Shown: positions 33,910 through 43,036 of the stretch, piece by piece
Layout of the letters: each line of letters begins with the position of its first letter
Numbering within the stretch: the first letter of the stretch is position 1
Assembly (NCBI GenBank): GCA_038110535.1
Contig: JAYNJW010000008.1
Span: 3,380-67,379 of the forward strand
Direction of reading: 5' to 3'
DNA length: 64,000 nucleotides
Source: Chordibacter sp038110535
Lineage (GTDB): Bacteria; Verrucomicrobiota; Verrucomicrobiia; Opitutales; Seribacteraceae
Notes under the pieces: generated by a model
The model's input: the letters and a program-made list of their open reading frames with translations, nothing else
What the model was told of the DNA's origin: nothing
Database searches by the model: none
Position numbers and translations under genes: made by a program

Positions 33910-34572
33910 TTAGTCGAAAAGATGGTTGATCTGGGCAGGGTCCAAGTGTGCCAATGAAGCAACCAAAAGATCGGGGTTTAGGTGGATGAAAGTATTTGAG
34001 GGATGAGAGGTCGTTAAAGCAACAGTTTTCATTCCTGCCCGTTTGGCTGCTTCTATGCCATGTGGACTATCCTCAAAAACCACGCATTTTTCTGGATCCA
34101 CAGAAAGAATCTGGGAAGCTTTTAAAAATACTTCAGGATCAGGTTTGCCAGTCTTTACATCCTCTGAACTTGCTATGCCCACAAAAAAATCAGATAGATC
34201 GTGCTGCCCAATTGCCAGTTCAACATTTTTTCTTTCTGTAGATGTGCCAATCGCACACCGTGGAGGAAATAACTTTATTCTCTCCAAAAATTCCCTCGCA
34301 CCAGGGGCAAGTTTTATACCCTGAGAATTTGCCAGTTCTCGATAAAATTCTTCTTTTCTTTTTCCCCAAGCCTCAATTTCTGGTACATCTTTTGACCATT
34401 TTAGAATATCTGGAATAATGGTTTCATTTCGCTTGCCAAATCCTTGCTCAAAATGATGGGCAGGGAGTACTCGGCCAAGTTCATCAGCAAGCTTTTCCCA
34501 ACTTTTTTTATGCAGAGCGGATGAGTCGATGATAACACCATCCCAGTCAAAGATTGCTCCTTTCCAACTCAA
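33910..34572 (-). CDS. HAD-family phosphatase, beta-phosphoglucomutase-like
   Basis: A 220-residue HAD hydrolase of subfamily IA with alpha-helical cap. Motif I is FDWDGVIIDS (nucleophile Asp), motif II the IGTST segment, motif III Lys in KTGKPDPEVFL, motif IV VVFEDSPHGIEAA. This pattern matches beta-phosphoglucomutase/phosphatase-like enzymes that act on sugar phosphates; the exact substrate is unknown. The start is a TTG with no clear ribosome site. It is 5 bases ahead of the DAACS gene. Confidence 0.88.
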   Translation of the reverse strand: MSWKGAIFDWDGVIIDSSALHKKSWEKLADELGRVLPAHHFEQGFGKRNETIIPDILKWSKDVPEIEAWGKRKEEFYRELANSQGIKLAPGAREFLERIKLFPPRCAIGTSTERKNVELAIGQHDLSDFFVGIASSEDVKTGKPDPEVFLKASQILSVDPEKCVVFEDSPHGIEAAKRAGMKTVALTTSHPSNTFIHLNPDLLVASLAHLDPAQINHLFD

Positions 34573-34626
34573 ATTTTGTAATGATTTAAAATGGGTTCTT
34601 GGTGGGCAGAGAAAAAAACTAAATAT

Positions 34627-35388
34627 TTATTTTTTAGGCACGGTCCACAGCTGGAGTTTTTTTTCCTCGGTAACATCTCCGACCAAAGCATCGTATTTTT
34701 TCTTTAATTTAAGAGCTTGTACTTGAGCCGCACTAAAAAGCCTAGAATTGGAAGGAAGCTTGGCAGGAAATCCATTAATCAGTCTGCTGGTGCCAAGAAG
34801 CAATGGAAGATCGACCTTAATTGGTTTTGAGCCCTTCGGATTGGTCGAATCAAGCAGAACGAGATCCCCGCTAGAAAGCATTTGTGTTTCTGCGGAGTTG
34901 CCAATCCATACTTTCCCCTCAAGCAGAATAACTTTTATCCCTGAGGTCAGGCATTCCATCATCCAAGTGCCCGCACCGGTTACTTGGATTGGATGGTCCG
35001 ATCGTCCCAAATTCCAAACCATCTTTTCCCGATGGGATACCAGGAGAGACCCTTTGTGCAATAGGTAATGATCAGGCTCCTGGAATTCCAGGCCAGTTTC
35101 ACTGCCTATTCTTATCCTTGCGATGTTTGCCCCATTCCTGAGCTCAATTTCGAGGAATGAACCACGGGATGTGCCCAGTGCAAGAGGAAATTCCTCATTA
35201 ATTTGTTTGCTTTGACAGAGCGGACGGGGAGGGAGTCCGGTTTTGCTCAATGGCTGGAGAAAAGAATTTCCCGACGAATAATTGACTGATAAAATTTGAC
35301 CGCTTTCGTTTTCCGATCCGCAGAGGCTACATGCAAAGCATATGGAAATGAAGCCAAGGGTCTGAATGAAGTGTCGGGGAATTCGCAA
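34627..35388 (-). CDS. FecR-like exported protein
   Basis: A 253-residue protein beginning at TTG with an N-terminal hydrophobic signal (LGFISICFACSLCG), possibly a lipoprotein. Residues about 75-190 resemble a FecR domain: ALGTSRGSFLEIELRNGANIARIRIGSETGLEF, then GSLLVSH, GAGTWMMECL, VILLEGKVWIG and LSSGDLVLLD. The C-terminus is a Lys-rich helix. It is 20 bases after the barrel gene and is probably co-transcribed with it and the larger FecR protein. True FecR anti-sigma activity is unlikely because there is no sigma factor gene or cytoplasmic domain. Confidence 0.68.
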   Translation of the reverse strand: MRIPRHFIQTLGFISICFACSLCGSENESGQILSVNYSSGNSFLQPLSKTGLPPRPLCQSKQINEEFPLALGTSRGSFLEIELRNGANIARIRIGSETGLEFQEPDHYLLHKGSLLVSHREKMVWNLGRSDHPIQVTGAGTWMMECLTSGIKVILLEGKVWIGNSAETQMLSSGDLVLLDSTNPKGSKPIKVDLPLLLGTSRLINGFPAKLPSNSRLFSAAQVQALKLKKKYDALVGDVTEEKKLQLWTVPKK

Positions 35389-35408
35389 GTTGTCTGCTGC
35401 AAAAAGAG

Positions 35409-36383
35409 TTAAAATTGAGCATTAAGGGAAAGGGCACCACCCCAGTCAAACCTTGAAAAATCTGCCGTAACACCATCTGCACCACTGGCGTTCCGGTTGC
35501 TGTAGGAGAGGAGAAATTTAAGAGCCAGCCAATCATAAAAATGATACGCAATATCTACCCCTGCGTTAGTGGTGAATTCGTCCCGGTCCTGATTCCCATA
35601 ATTTGCTAGGCAAAACCGGAGATAAGGAGAAATCTCGAAATTCTGTATAGGAATATCAACGCCGAAGAGTAGGGCAGATTCAAATCGGTCCATCTTGTCT
35701 GCCTCGCTTGGGGTATCGGTAAGATGATAAGATAGGGAGAAATCAACAAAGGCAGAAGCAGAGGCGATATTGAATCCTTTGCTCAGACCAATACTTGGAG
35801 AGGTTTGCCGGTATGTTTGTTTCATATCGGTATTGAAATCAAAGGAGGAACTCAATCCTCCCCGCACCGACCATCCTTGAGAAAATTGAAAAATTCCTAC
35901 GAAGGAAATATTCAAATTATTCGAATCTAATGCATCAAGGCCATCGTTGCCAAAGTAAGTCGAATTGCTCAGACCAAGACCCATGATAGGAGAAAAGCTA
36001 GCACCACCAAAATCATAGGCTCCCAGCAAAAAATTATTACTCAGCGAATTTTCCCAGATTCCCGCGGAATCGATCACAGCACTTGGAGAAGAGCCAGGGT
36101 TGTCGGAATGAAGCAATTTGCTTTCGAAACCGAAGTGGTACCCCAGTCCCTTCTTTTTTGTTTCCACGGGGCGCTGAAGGCCCAAATCACTTTTAGTAAC
36201 CGGGTTATTAGTGGATGTAGAAGATCCGGATTGCCCTTTGAGAAGAGCCTCACGATTTCTGTATTCCTGAACCGAGCCAAATCGCACCTCTGGATTTCGT
36301 TTTAGTTGCTCGGCAATAGAGAAGGAAGATAAACAAAAGTTTAGAAACAGAAAAGAAAAGCAAAAGTGCTTCAGAGATTTCAT
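35409..36383 (-). CDS. outer-membrane beta-barrel protein
   Basis: A 324-residue exported protein: signal peptide (residues 1-24, cleavage near SIA-E), a linker with Ser/Thr/Asn-rich sequence (50-75), then alternating amphipathic strands with aromatic girdles from about residue 78 to the end, closing in LSLNAQF with a terminal Phe, the usual signal for outer-membrane insertion. No specific porin family is recognised. It lies between two FecR-domain genes with gaps of 6 and 20 bases, suggesting it works with them at the surface. Confidence 0.78.
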   Translation of the reverse strand: MKSLKHFCFSFLFLNFCLSSFSIAEQLKRNPEVRFGSVQEYRNREALLKGQSGSSTSTNNPVTKSDLGLQRPVETKKKGLGYHFGFESKLLHSDNPGSSPSAVIDSAGIWENSLSNNFLLGAYDFGGASFSPIMGLGLSNSTYFGNDGLDALDSNNLNISFVGIFQFSQGWSVRGGLSSSFDFNTDMKQTYRQTSPSIGLSKGFNIASASAFVDFSLSYHLTDTPSEADKMDRFESALLFGVDIPIQNFEISPYLRFCLANYGNQDRDEFTTNAGVDIAYHFYDWLALKFLLSYSNRNASGADGVTADFSRFDWGGALSLNAQF

Positions 36384-36389
36384 GGTTGA

Positions 36390-38837
36390 TTAGTTTACGC
36401 CACTGCCAGAGTTGGCACCTGAAAAAGCCCGCACCCGAACAGCAGGAGTACCATTAGCTTGGGTGGCAGTAGAATTCCATTTGCCACTGGAGCCAGAGAA
36501 ATCAGTCTGTTGCAAAGCACGGTCAGTGGAAATGCCCAAATGTTTGACATTAGTTAAGTTGACCCCGCCGATTGTGGGACTATCAAAGGTTCCAAAATCA
36601 ATCGTACCCGCTTGGCTTCTTAACATAACCTCAGATTGTTCGGGGAAATTTACATCCTTTAAATTAATCGTAATCGCTTCCATGTATATTTCACGGGCAC
36701 GGTCGTTAAACCATAAGCCTTGTGCAGTGATCAGATCATTCGCGTATAGATATACATTGTCACGATCGCTATACCTTCCCACAGAAAAAAGTTTGGAGCC
36801 AGGTTCAGTAAACTCGATATCCAAATCACCCAGAGAACCAATGGCCAGATTTCCTCCCACATCGATATCTACATCGACTAATTTTAGATCACCAGCTGTT
36901 CCCAGTCCCAGGTTTGAACCTTCGTAGTAAATTTTTGAACCCGCCTGAACATTTAGATTACCCGCAGCACCGAGCGCAAGTGCATGGTCCTCGGCGTGAT
37001 TATTATTTTCAAAAGTCACATCTCCCCAAATTGACAGGTCTTTGGCTGCGGCAATAGTAAAAATCTTGGTGCCATCGCTTGCTCCTTTCTTAGGCAAATA
37101 CTGGGAAAAATCAATTGCACCTGATTCGATGAAAATGTCTCCTCCCACAAGAGCGTTTACATGGTCGAGACGAACCTGCAATTGATCAGCAGTATCTGCA
37201 TCAATGGAGGCGTTACGTGCACCGATTAATCCACCGTTTAATTCTTCAGAGTTGTAAGTCCCTCCCGGATAAATAGTTTGGTCGAGGAGTGAGGACAAGT
37301 AATTTGAGTCCGACAACTTATCCGATCCTAAAATGGCCAAAAGATTATCTGTAGCGGCTTGGTTAGACGGGTTGGAGATAGCCCCATGCTTAGCCAAAAG
37401 TTTGGCAAATTCGAAGGCGTAGGGATTGTTTGAGAATTGATCAGCTAATCCTTGTGCATTCCAAACATTATCCGAAGGGATCACCGAGGCAATAGTGACT
37501 TCTTTCAAAAAAGAACCTGCCAAATTAATCGCATGTTGAACCGCAACATTAAAATCGTCATATTTATAAGGATTGAGACCAATTTCATCGATGAAAACAT
37601 CCAGCCCAATCGCATTGATTAATTTAGTTTCATCATCGGTGTTCCAGTTTTGAAACTGGGATAGGATCAACGCAAAATCATCTTCATCGGACAGATCGTC
37701 CAGGTTTAGGAAGGAAACTTCAACAGGAACGGGTATTCCATCCTGGTATAATCCGATCGAAAGAAGGTTTTCAGCGACATCGAAATCGTAGCGCACAGAA
37801 TTTCCAATGCTGGGCGATTCACTGGGCGGACCCGGAGGCTGAACATTGGGAGGAGGAGGCATTGAACTGTCCCCGTATGCAGAGGAAGCTAATTTTTCGA
37901 GGGTCTCTTTTTGTATTCTTTGAATTTCTGCAGCGGATATACTTCTTTGGGTAACCGAGCTCGAGCGCCCTAAGAAGGATTCTGCGGCTTCACTCGATGA
38001 AGATTGTGCCTGTTTTTCCTGCTCCCCATCTTCTTCCGAATCACTCGAATCTTGGTTCTCCTCATCGGTCTCCCCGTTGTTATCTTGTTCCTGGGTAGAT
38101 TTTTCTGCTTGGGCACTTGCTTCTTGGCTGGTGGCAACCGGAACAGCATCACAGACACTAGCTGCAGAAGCATTTTTTACGCTGATGTTTTGTGCTGCGG
38201 ATGGGCTGATCGGGCGCTGGTTAATGGTTCCACTAGCCGAAGCGTCCAGACCCCTGCCCGGACCAACTAGGACTGGTTGATTTTGCCCCGCGGGGGTGAA
38301 GGCAACTTGTGACTCAGCTACATCAAGCTTCATTCCGGTGTTTGGACTCATGGCCATTTGAAACTGTGTTCCACGAATTCCAGCTGTTCCAGTAGGAGTG
38401 GAGATCGAAAAACTGGAAGATTTGTTTAACTTCTTAGTCTGCACAACCAGGGAACCCACATCCATGTTTATGCTTACTTGGCTGGTGCTCGGTTCGGCGG
38501 TTAACTGACCAAAGGAGTTTCCCTGTGCCTCAAATGGCAATTGCTTAAACTGAGTGAGCTTGATTTGGGATTTTTCTAAAACAGTCGCGGTGGTGCCGTT
38601 CGAAAAAAGAAGGATAGATTCTGAAAACAATCCAGTATTAATGGCGTAACCCACCGGCAAAACGGACCCCCTGACCACGGGCTCTTTCAACTTAACTCCC
38701 TGAGGGGAAATGGCTTCGACCACCCCTTTTGTTTGCAGAACGATGACCGAGCCGTTTTGTGCCACTAAAACATGTGAGCTAAATAAAACGCAAAGCAAGA
38801 GCCAGAAATGCCCAAGGAACTGAAATTTTCTTTTCAA
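36390..38837 (-). CDS. large FecR-domain protein with haemagglutinin-like C-terminus
   Basis: An 815-residue exported protein. With TTG 38837 it begins with an ideal signal peptide (LKRKFQFLGHFWLL...VLVA-Q) four bases after the sod stop; the frame is also open to ATG 38885 inside sod. Residues about 30-200 form a FecR domain (SILLFSNGTTATVLEKSQI, SISTPTGTAGIRGTQF). Residues about 240-340 are acidic, Gln/Ser/Glu-rich and disordered. Residues about 530-790 contain beta-helix-like strings (LGAAGNLNVQAGS, LGTAGDLKLVDVD, NLAIGSLGDLDIEF) as in filamentous haemagglutinin. Likely a surface adhesin or matrix protein paired with the next-door barrel. Confidence 0.8.
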   Translation of the reverse strand: MKRKFQFLGHFWLLLCVLFSSHVLVAQNGSVIVLQTKGVVEAISPQGVKLKEPVVRGSVLPVGYAINTGLFSESILLFSNGTTATVLEKSQIKLTQFKQLPFEAQGNSFGQLTAEPSTSQVSINMDVGSLVVQTKKLNKSSSFSISTPTGTAGIRGTQFQMAMSPNTGMKLDVAESQVAFTPAGQNQPVLVGPGRGLDASASGTINQRPISPSAAQNISVKNASAASVCDAVPVATSQEASAQAEKSTQEQDNNGETDEENQDSSDSEEDGEQEKQAQSSSSEAAESFLGRSSSVTQRSISAAEIQRIQKETLEKLASSAYGDSSMPPPPNVQPPGPPSESPSIGNSVRYDFDVAENLLSIGLYQDGIPVPVEVSFLNLDDLSDEDDFALILSQFQNWNTDDETKLINAIGLDVFIDEIGLNPYKYDDFNVAVQHAINLAGSFLKEVTIASVIPSDNVWNAQGLADQFSNNPYAFEFAKLLAKHGAISNPSNQAATDNLLAILGSDKLSDSNYLSSLLDQTIYPGGTYNSEELNGGLIGARNASIDADTADQLQVRLDHVNALVGGDIFIESGAIDFSQYLPKKGASDGTKIFTIAAAKDLSIWGDVTFENNNHAEDHALALGAAGNLNVQAGSKIYYEGSNLGLGTAGDLKLVDVDIDVGGNLAIGSLGDLDIEFTEPGSKLFSVGRYSDRDNVYLYANDLITAQGLWFNDRAREIYMEAITINLKDVNFPEQSEVMLRSQAGTIDFGTFDSPTIGGVNLTNVKHLGISTDRALQQTDFSGSSGKWNSTATQANGTPAVRVRAFSGANSGSGVN

Positions 38838-38841
38838 CTGA

Positions 38842-39462
38842 TCAGGAAGAGTAAAGGGAGGACGCCTTATCCCAATCAACAACATTCCAATATGCGGAAA
38901 TATAGTCTGGGCGACGGTTTTGGTAATTTAAATAATAGGCATGTTCCCAAACATCCAGACCAATGATCGGGGATCCTGTAAGTTCGGCAATTCCGGACAT
39001 CCATGGACTATCTTGGTTGGGGGTGGAAGTGACCGCGAGGGAACCGTCGCTCTTTTTAATCAACCAGGCCCAACCCGAGCCGAAACGGGTGATTGCTGCG
39101 TTGACGAATGACTCTTTGAAAGAATCAAAACTGCCAAAGGACTGATCGATGGCTCCGGCTAACGATCCGGTGGGGGAACCACCACCCTCAGGACTGAGCG
39201 AACTCCAAAAAAAGGAGTGGTTCGCATGTCCACCTCCATTGTTGCGAACTGCACCTCGTATGTTCTCAGGAACCTGGGATAGGTCAGCGATCAGGTCGAA
39301 GACTGATAGATTGGAAAGTTCCGGATGATTTTCCAGTGCAGCATTTAACTTATCCACATAAGTCTGATGGTGCTTGCCATGGTGTATTTCCATGGTGCGA
39401 GCGTCAAAGTGTGGTTCGAGCGCAGTCGGTGAATAGGGTAAGGAGGGAAGTTCGTGAGGCAT
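38842..39462 (-). CDS. sod: Fe/Mn superoxide dismutase
   Basis: A 206-residue cytoplasmic superoxide dismutase. Metal ligands are in HHGKHHQTYVDKL, GGGHANHSFFW and DVWEHAYYLNYQN, and the second-shell region GSGWAWLI is intact. It begins MPHELPSLPY, the standard start. Iron versus manganese use cannot be told with certainty. It is followed directly by the FecR/barrel genes and preceded by tadA on the same strand. Confidence 0.96.
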   Translation of the reverse strand: MPHELPSLPYSPTALEPHFDARTMEIHHGKHHQTYVDKLNAALENHPELSNLSVFDLIADLSQVPENIRGAVRNNGGGHANHSFFWSSLSPEGGGSPTGSLAGAIDQSFGSFDSFKESFVNAAITRFGSGWAWLIKKSDGSLAVTSTPNQDSPWMSGIAELTGSPIIGLDVWEHAYYLNYQNRRPDYISAYWNVVDWDKASSLYSS

Positions 39463-39526
39463 AGATAAAAGCTGTTCTATAATTCAACTTGTGAAGAGTA
39501 TAATCAAGGAGGAAAACCGGATGAGG

Positions 39527-40033
39527 TCAAGCGGAGACTTGTGAGCGTTGATTTTGGAAAAAGGACTGAATGATTGCCTCGCATGGTTCTTTGAGGATAT
39601 CTTGGAATACCTCAGGCTTGTGGTTTGATTTCTCTAGTTTGTTTAGGCTGGTTGCTCCACCCAAACAACCCATCTTGGGATCTCTTAAACCGAAAAACAC
39701 TTTACCAACCCTTGCGGCTATCGTGGCACCGGAACACATCGGGCAGGGCTCTTTGGTGACATAAAGCTCACAATCGTTTAATCTCCAATCCCCCAGTTTT
39801 TTTGCCGCCATGGTGATGGCAATCATTTCAGCGTGGGCGGTGGGGTCGGTTTGGGACCTGGTTTGGTTGTGAGCGGAAGAAATGATTTCTTGCTGATGAA
39901 CGATGACTGCACCGACTGGAACTTCGTCGGCATTCCATGCATCCACCGCGAGGTTGAATGCGTGTGACATAAAGAAACAAGGGTCTTTTTCCAAAGCGGA
40001 GGGATGAATCTTTTCAAAAGGGCACGCTAGCAT
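39527..40033 (-). CDS. tadA: tRNA-specific adenosine deaminase TadA
   Basis: A 168-residue zinc deaminase that converts A34 to inosine in tRNA-Arg(ACG). The catalytic HAEMIAI (His, Glu) and PCPMCSGA (two Cys) motifs are present, along with VPVGAVIV, DWRLNDCELYVTKEPC and DPKMGCLGG. ATG 40033 gives a short N-terminal extension; an ATG at 39970 is a possible shorter start. It is divergent from infA with about 100 bases between them. Confidence 0.92.
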   Translation of the reverse strand: MLACPFEKIHPSALEKDPCFFMSHAFNLAVDAWNADEVPVGAVIVHQQEIISSAHNQTRSQTDPTAHAEMIAITMAAKKLGDWRLNDCELYVTKEPCPMCSGATIAARVGKVFFGLRDPKMGCLGGATSLNKLEKSNHKPEVFQDILKEPCEAIIQSFFQNQRSQVSA

Positions 40034-40131
40034 CTTTGGGTATTTGGGTTGGGCATTGATTTGGAAGGAACATTAGCTGGTTGAGTTCTATGCTTGTATG
40101 ATAGCAGGCAAGTTGCTTTACTTAAAGCTTT

Positions 40132-40413
40132 ATGCCTAATCAAGATGTAGTTGAAGTCGAAGGGAAAATTACTGCTGTGCTTCCCAGTACAATGTTTCGT
40201 GCAGAGCTGAAAAATGGCCACCAGGTGCTTGCTCACATTTCAGGTAAGCTTCGAAAGCACTTTATCAAAATTACTGTGGGTGACATTGTGAAAATGGAAA
40301 TGAGCCCAAATGATCTCCAGAAGGCTCGCATTGTTTACCGCTTAAAAAATGCAGAAGTAAACCGCAATGCCCCCATCCGTAGTTTTGGTCCTCGTAACAA
40401 GGGGAAAAAATAA
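40132..40413 (+). CDS. infA: translation initiation factor IF-1
   Basis: A 93-residue S1-fold protein with the IF-1 sequence VEGKITAVLPSTMFRAELKNG...LAHISGKLRKHFIKITVGD, which occupies the ribosomal A site at initiation. It has about 20 extra residues at the C-terminus (basic, ending in NKGKK) compared with the usual 72. It starts a plus-strand run with cysK 24 bases later. Confidence 0.95.
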   Translation: MPNQDVVEVEGKITAVLPSTMFRAELKNGHQVLAHISGKLRKHFIKITVGDIVKMEMSPNDLQKARIVYRLKNAEVNRNAPIRSFGPRNKGKK

Positions 40414-40437
40414 CCTCTTATTCCTTACCATCTCGCC

Positions 40438-41409
40438 ATGAATATTATCCAATCCATCGGTCGTACTCCACTTGTTGAACTTCAGAAATTCAATCGGGAC
40501 TTGCCCGCCAAGTTATTTTTAAAATCGGAATTCTTTAATCCATTGGCCAGCGTGAAGGACCGTATCGGTGCCGCCATGATCGAGGCTGCGGAACAGGATG
40601 GCTCGCTCAAGCCCGATAGCGTGGTGATTGAACCAACCTCTGGAAACACTGGGATCGCCCTCGCCTTTGTATGTGCCGCCAAGGGATACAGGTGCATCCT
40701 TACTATGCCCGAAACGATGTCAAAGGAGAGAAGGATTCTATTGCGTCTTTTAGGTGCAGAAATTGTTTTAACTCCTGGTCCCAAGGGTATGGGGGGAGCA
40801 ATTGCCCGGGCCAATCAATTACTTGAAGAGCATGGGGAGCATGGATTTATGCCTCAACAGTTTAACAACCCTGCCAATCCTGCTATCCACCGCAAAACAA
40901 CTGCGGAAGAAATTTGGTCGGGCTTGGAAGGCAAGGTGGATTGTTTGGTGGCTGGGGTCGGAACCGGGGGCACCATTACTGGAGTCTCTGAGGTAATTAA
41001 ACAGAGAAATCCAGAGATGCTGACCGTGGCGGTTGAGCCTGCAGAAAGTCCGGTCATCACTCAAACAAGGAATGGAGAGGAAGTTAAGCCAGGACCTCAT
41101 AAAATTCAAGGAATTGGAGCCGGTTTTGTTCCCAATAATTTAAATTTGGAAATCGTTGATGAGGTCGAGCTTGTGACGAGCGAGGAAGCCTTTGATATTG
41201 CTCGCAAAGTTAGTTTGGAAGAAGGTATTTTGGCCGGAATTTCCACTGGTGCAACCATTGCGGCTGCTTTGCGAATCGCTAAGCGTCCGGAGATGGCGGG
41301 CAAGAACATAGTTGTGATCGGTGCCAGTTGTGGGGAACGATACCTTACCACGCCCCTCGCTGCTAAAGCAGTGGAAGAGGTGATGGACGCGGTGGCAGAG
41401 GAGGTATAA
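40438..41409 (+). CDS. cysK: cysteine synthase A
   Basis: A 323-residue O-acetylserine sulfhydrylase: O-acetylserine plus sulfide gives cysteine. The PLP lysine lies in NPLASVKDRIG, the substrate loop is EPTSGNTGIALA, the phosphate loop GTGGTITGVS, and the C-terminal region GISTGATIAAAL is intact. Typical CysK length and type I order. It begins after infA and precedes dtd. Confidence 0.95.
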   Translation: MNIIQSIGRTPLVELQKFNRDLPAKLFLKSEFFNPLASVKDRIGAAMIEAAEQDGSLKPDSVVIEPTSGNTGIALAFVCAAKGYRCILTMPETMSKERRILLRLLGAEIVLTPGPKGMGGAIARANQLLEEHGEHGFMPQQFNNPANPAIHRKTTAEEIWSGLEGKVDCLVAGVGTGGTITGVSEVIKQRNPEMLTVAVEPAESPVITQTRNGEEVKPGPHKIQGIGAGFVPNNLNLEIVDEVELVTSEEAFDIARKVSLEEGILAGISTGATIAAALRIAKRPEMAGKNIVVIGASCGERYLTTPLAAKAVEEVMDAVAEEV

Positions 41410-41480
41410 TTCCCTTGCATCTGGGTATTCTCCCAATGATGGTCTAAGAACAATTTGGAAGTTTCTCAATTACCCTCACG

Positions 41481-41933
41481 GTGAGAGCCTTAGTCAGAAG
41501 GGTTTCCAGGGCAGAGGTTAAAGTTTCATCGAAGCCTGTTGGTATAATTGGACCAGGCTTATTGGTCTATCTTGGGATACACAAAAAAGATGAGATTTCC
41601 GATCTCGATTGGATCATTAAAAAAATTCTGGGCCTTCGTGTTTTTAACGACGAAGAAGGAAGAATGAACCTAAAGATAGGTGCAGACCAAGGCATTCTTC
41701 TGGTCAGTCAGTTCACCCTATGGGGAAATCTTAAAAAAGGGTGCCGACCCTCTTTCAATGAAGCGGCTGATGGACAGACTGGTGAGTTTTTTTATCATTT
41801 AGCCTTGAAGGAATTAAAAAAACATTTCACTGGCGATGTGAAATCAGGAAATTTTGGTGCCGATATGCAAATTCATGCCGTAGACGAAGGGCCCGTTACC
41901 ATTTGGATCGATTCGCACAACCGAGATTATTAA
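41481..41933 (+). CDS. dtd: D-aminoacyl-tRNA deacylase
   Basis: A 150-residue Dtd, which removes D-amino acids from mischarged tRNAs. Start MRALVRRVSRAEV is typical (here from GTG), the SQFTLWGN motif is present, and the second motif, normally NxGPVT, reads DEGPVTIWIDS. It is followed after 1 base by the glycosylase gene. Confidence 0.94.
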   Translation: MRALVRRVSRAEVKVSSKPVGIIGPGLLVYLGIHKKDEISDLDWIIKKILGLRVFNDEEGRMNLKIGADQGILLVSQFTLWGNLKKGCRPSFNEAADGQTGEFFYHLALKELKKHFTGDVKSGNFGADMQIHAVDEGPVTIWIDSHNRDY

Positions 41934-41934
41934 A

Positions 41935-42462
41935 ATGGGAGCGGTAAAGGTTTTAGCGAAAGAATTCTTTTTGAAAGATGTAAAAATTGTTGCCCGAGAA
42001 TTGTTGGGCAAAATCCTCTGTGTTCGAACTGAGCAGGGAAGTATAAAGACAGAAATAATTGCCGAAACAGAAGCTTATGATGGGGAGTTTGACTTGGCTT
42101 GCCATGCCAGTAGGGGCAAGACACCAAGGACCGCAATCATGTATGGGTGCGGGGGGATTTGTTATGTTTACCTCTGTTACGGCATGCATTGGATGTTGAA
42201 TCTGGTAACCGGTCCGGAGGGGTATCCAGCCGCAGTTTTAATCCGTGGGTCCACCGAGATCGAGGGACCGGGGCGATTGACGAAGAATTTGGGGATCAAT
42301 GGCACATTTAATGGTATGGACTTGTCTCAAGACTCTTCCATTTGGATCGAGGACAGCGGTATCGATCCCAGTGAGATTTACACTGGTCCTCGGATCGGGG
42401 TCGAGTACGCCGGTCCGGAGTGGTCCATCAAGCCCTATCGTTTTTGGTTTTCAAAACATTGA
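41935..42462 (+). CDS. mpg: 3-methyladenine DNA glycosylase (AAG/Mpg family)
   Basis: A 175-residue monofunctional glycosylase that removes alkylated purines. Family marks are ELLGKILC near the start, IIAETEAYDG with the catalytic Glu, CHASRGKTPR and IMYGCGGICYVYLCYGMH, and GPGRLTKNLGI and GPRIGVEYAG near the end. Slightly short but complete. Probably co-transcribed with dtd. Confidence 0.93.
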   Translation: MGAVKVLAKEFFLKDVKIVARELLGKILCVRTEQGSIKTEIIAETEAYDGEFDLACHASRGKTPRTAIMYGCGGICYVYLCYGMHWMLNLVTGPEGYPAAVLIRGSTEIEGPGRLTKNLGINGTFNGMDLSQDSSIWIEDSGIDPSEIYTGPRIGVEYAGPEWSIKPYRFWFSKH

Positions 42463-42484
42463 TGGCGTGTCTAAATTATAAGTA

Positions 42485-43027
42485 ATGGAAAACAATGTCC
42501 TTCCTCTGATCCTTCTGCTTGTTGTTAGTATCTCGGGTTGTGGATTTAAGGGTAAGCCAGCCACCCATGCAGTGGAACGACCAATTATCTACGATGCTTG
42601 GGATGCTCGCTACTCCTATCAAATGGAAACCAGGCGCATGGTGCCGATGCACCAAGGTAGGCAAGTGGGAAGAACCTGGGGAAGAGATGAGAGTGGAAAG
42701 ATCAACCACGCAAATTACCTTTCTAGTAATCAGGAAAATGAAGAAGACTTGTTCGTGCTCCATTCCAAGGAATTAGACCGCAAGAGAGAAAAAAAATGGG
42801 AAAGCTCCAAAGGGCAAAGGATTGATTTTATCAAAAACCAAATGGAGATCTTGGAAGAAGAAGAAAATGCTCCCCTTGTTGAAGTGCTGATCGAGGAGGA
42901 AGAAGACGAATTTTTCCCTCCGGTATTTATTCCTCAGGGCATCGATCTTACTCCCGAAGAAAATCCTGCAGGCAATGAGAATGCCCAAGACATTCCTCCT
43001 GCGTTTCCTTTTGCACCCTTGCCCTGA
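42485..43027 (+). CDS. lipoprotein with WDARYSY motif (copy A)
   Basis: A 180-residue lipoprotein: signal peptide with lipobox SISGC (Cys19). Residues 38-55 read AWDARYSYQMETRRMVP, closely related to a segment in the lipoprotein gene at 46177. After that the protein is charged, mostly Glu/Lys, with an acidic run LEEEENAPLVEVLIEEEEDE and a Pro-rich tail. No known domain. It opens a six-gene plus-strand locus, 9 bases before the first coiled-coil gene. Confidence 0.68.
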   Translation: MENNVLPLILLLVVSISGCGFKGKPATHAVERPIIYDAWDARYSYQMETRRMVPMHQGRQVGRTWGRDESGKINHANYLSSNQENEEDLFVLHSKELDRKREKKWESSKGQRIDFIKNQMEILEEEENAPLVEVLIEEEEDEFFPPVFIPQGIDLTPEENPAGNENAQDIPPAFPFAPLP

Positions 43028-43036
43028 GAGGTAAAG

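Noticed and set aside
34627..38837. FecR proteins as part of an iron-signalling sigma/anti-sigma system
   Set aside because: No ECF sigma factor, TonB-dependent receptor or cytoplasmic anti-sigma domain is present nearby.
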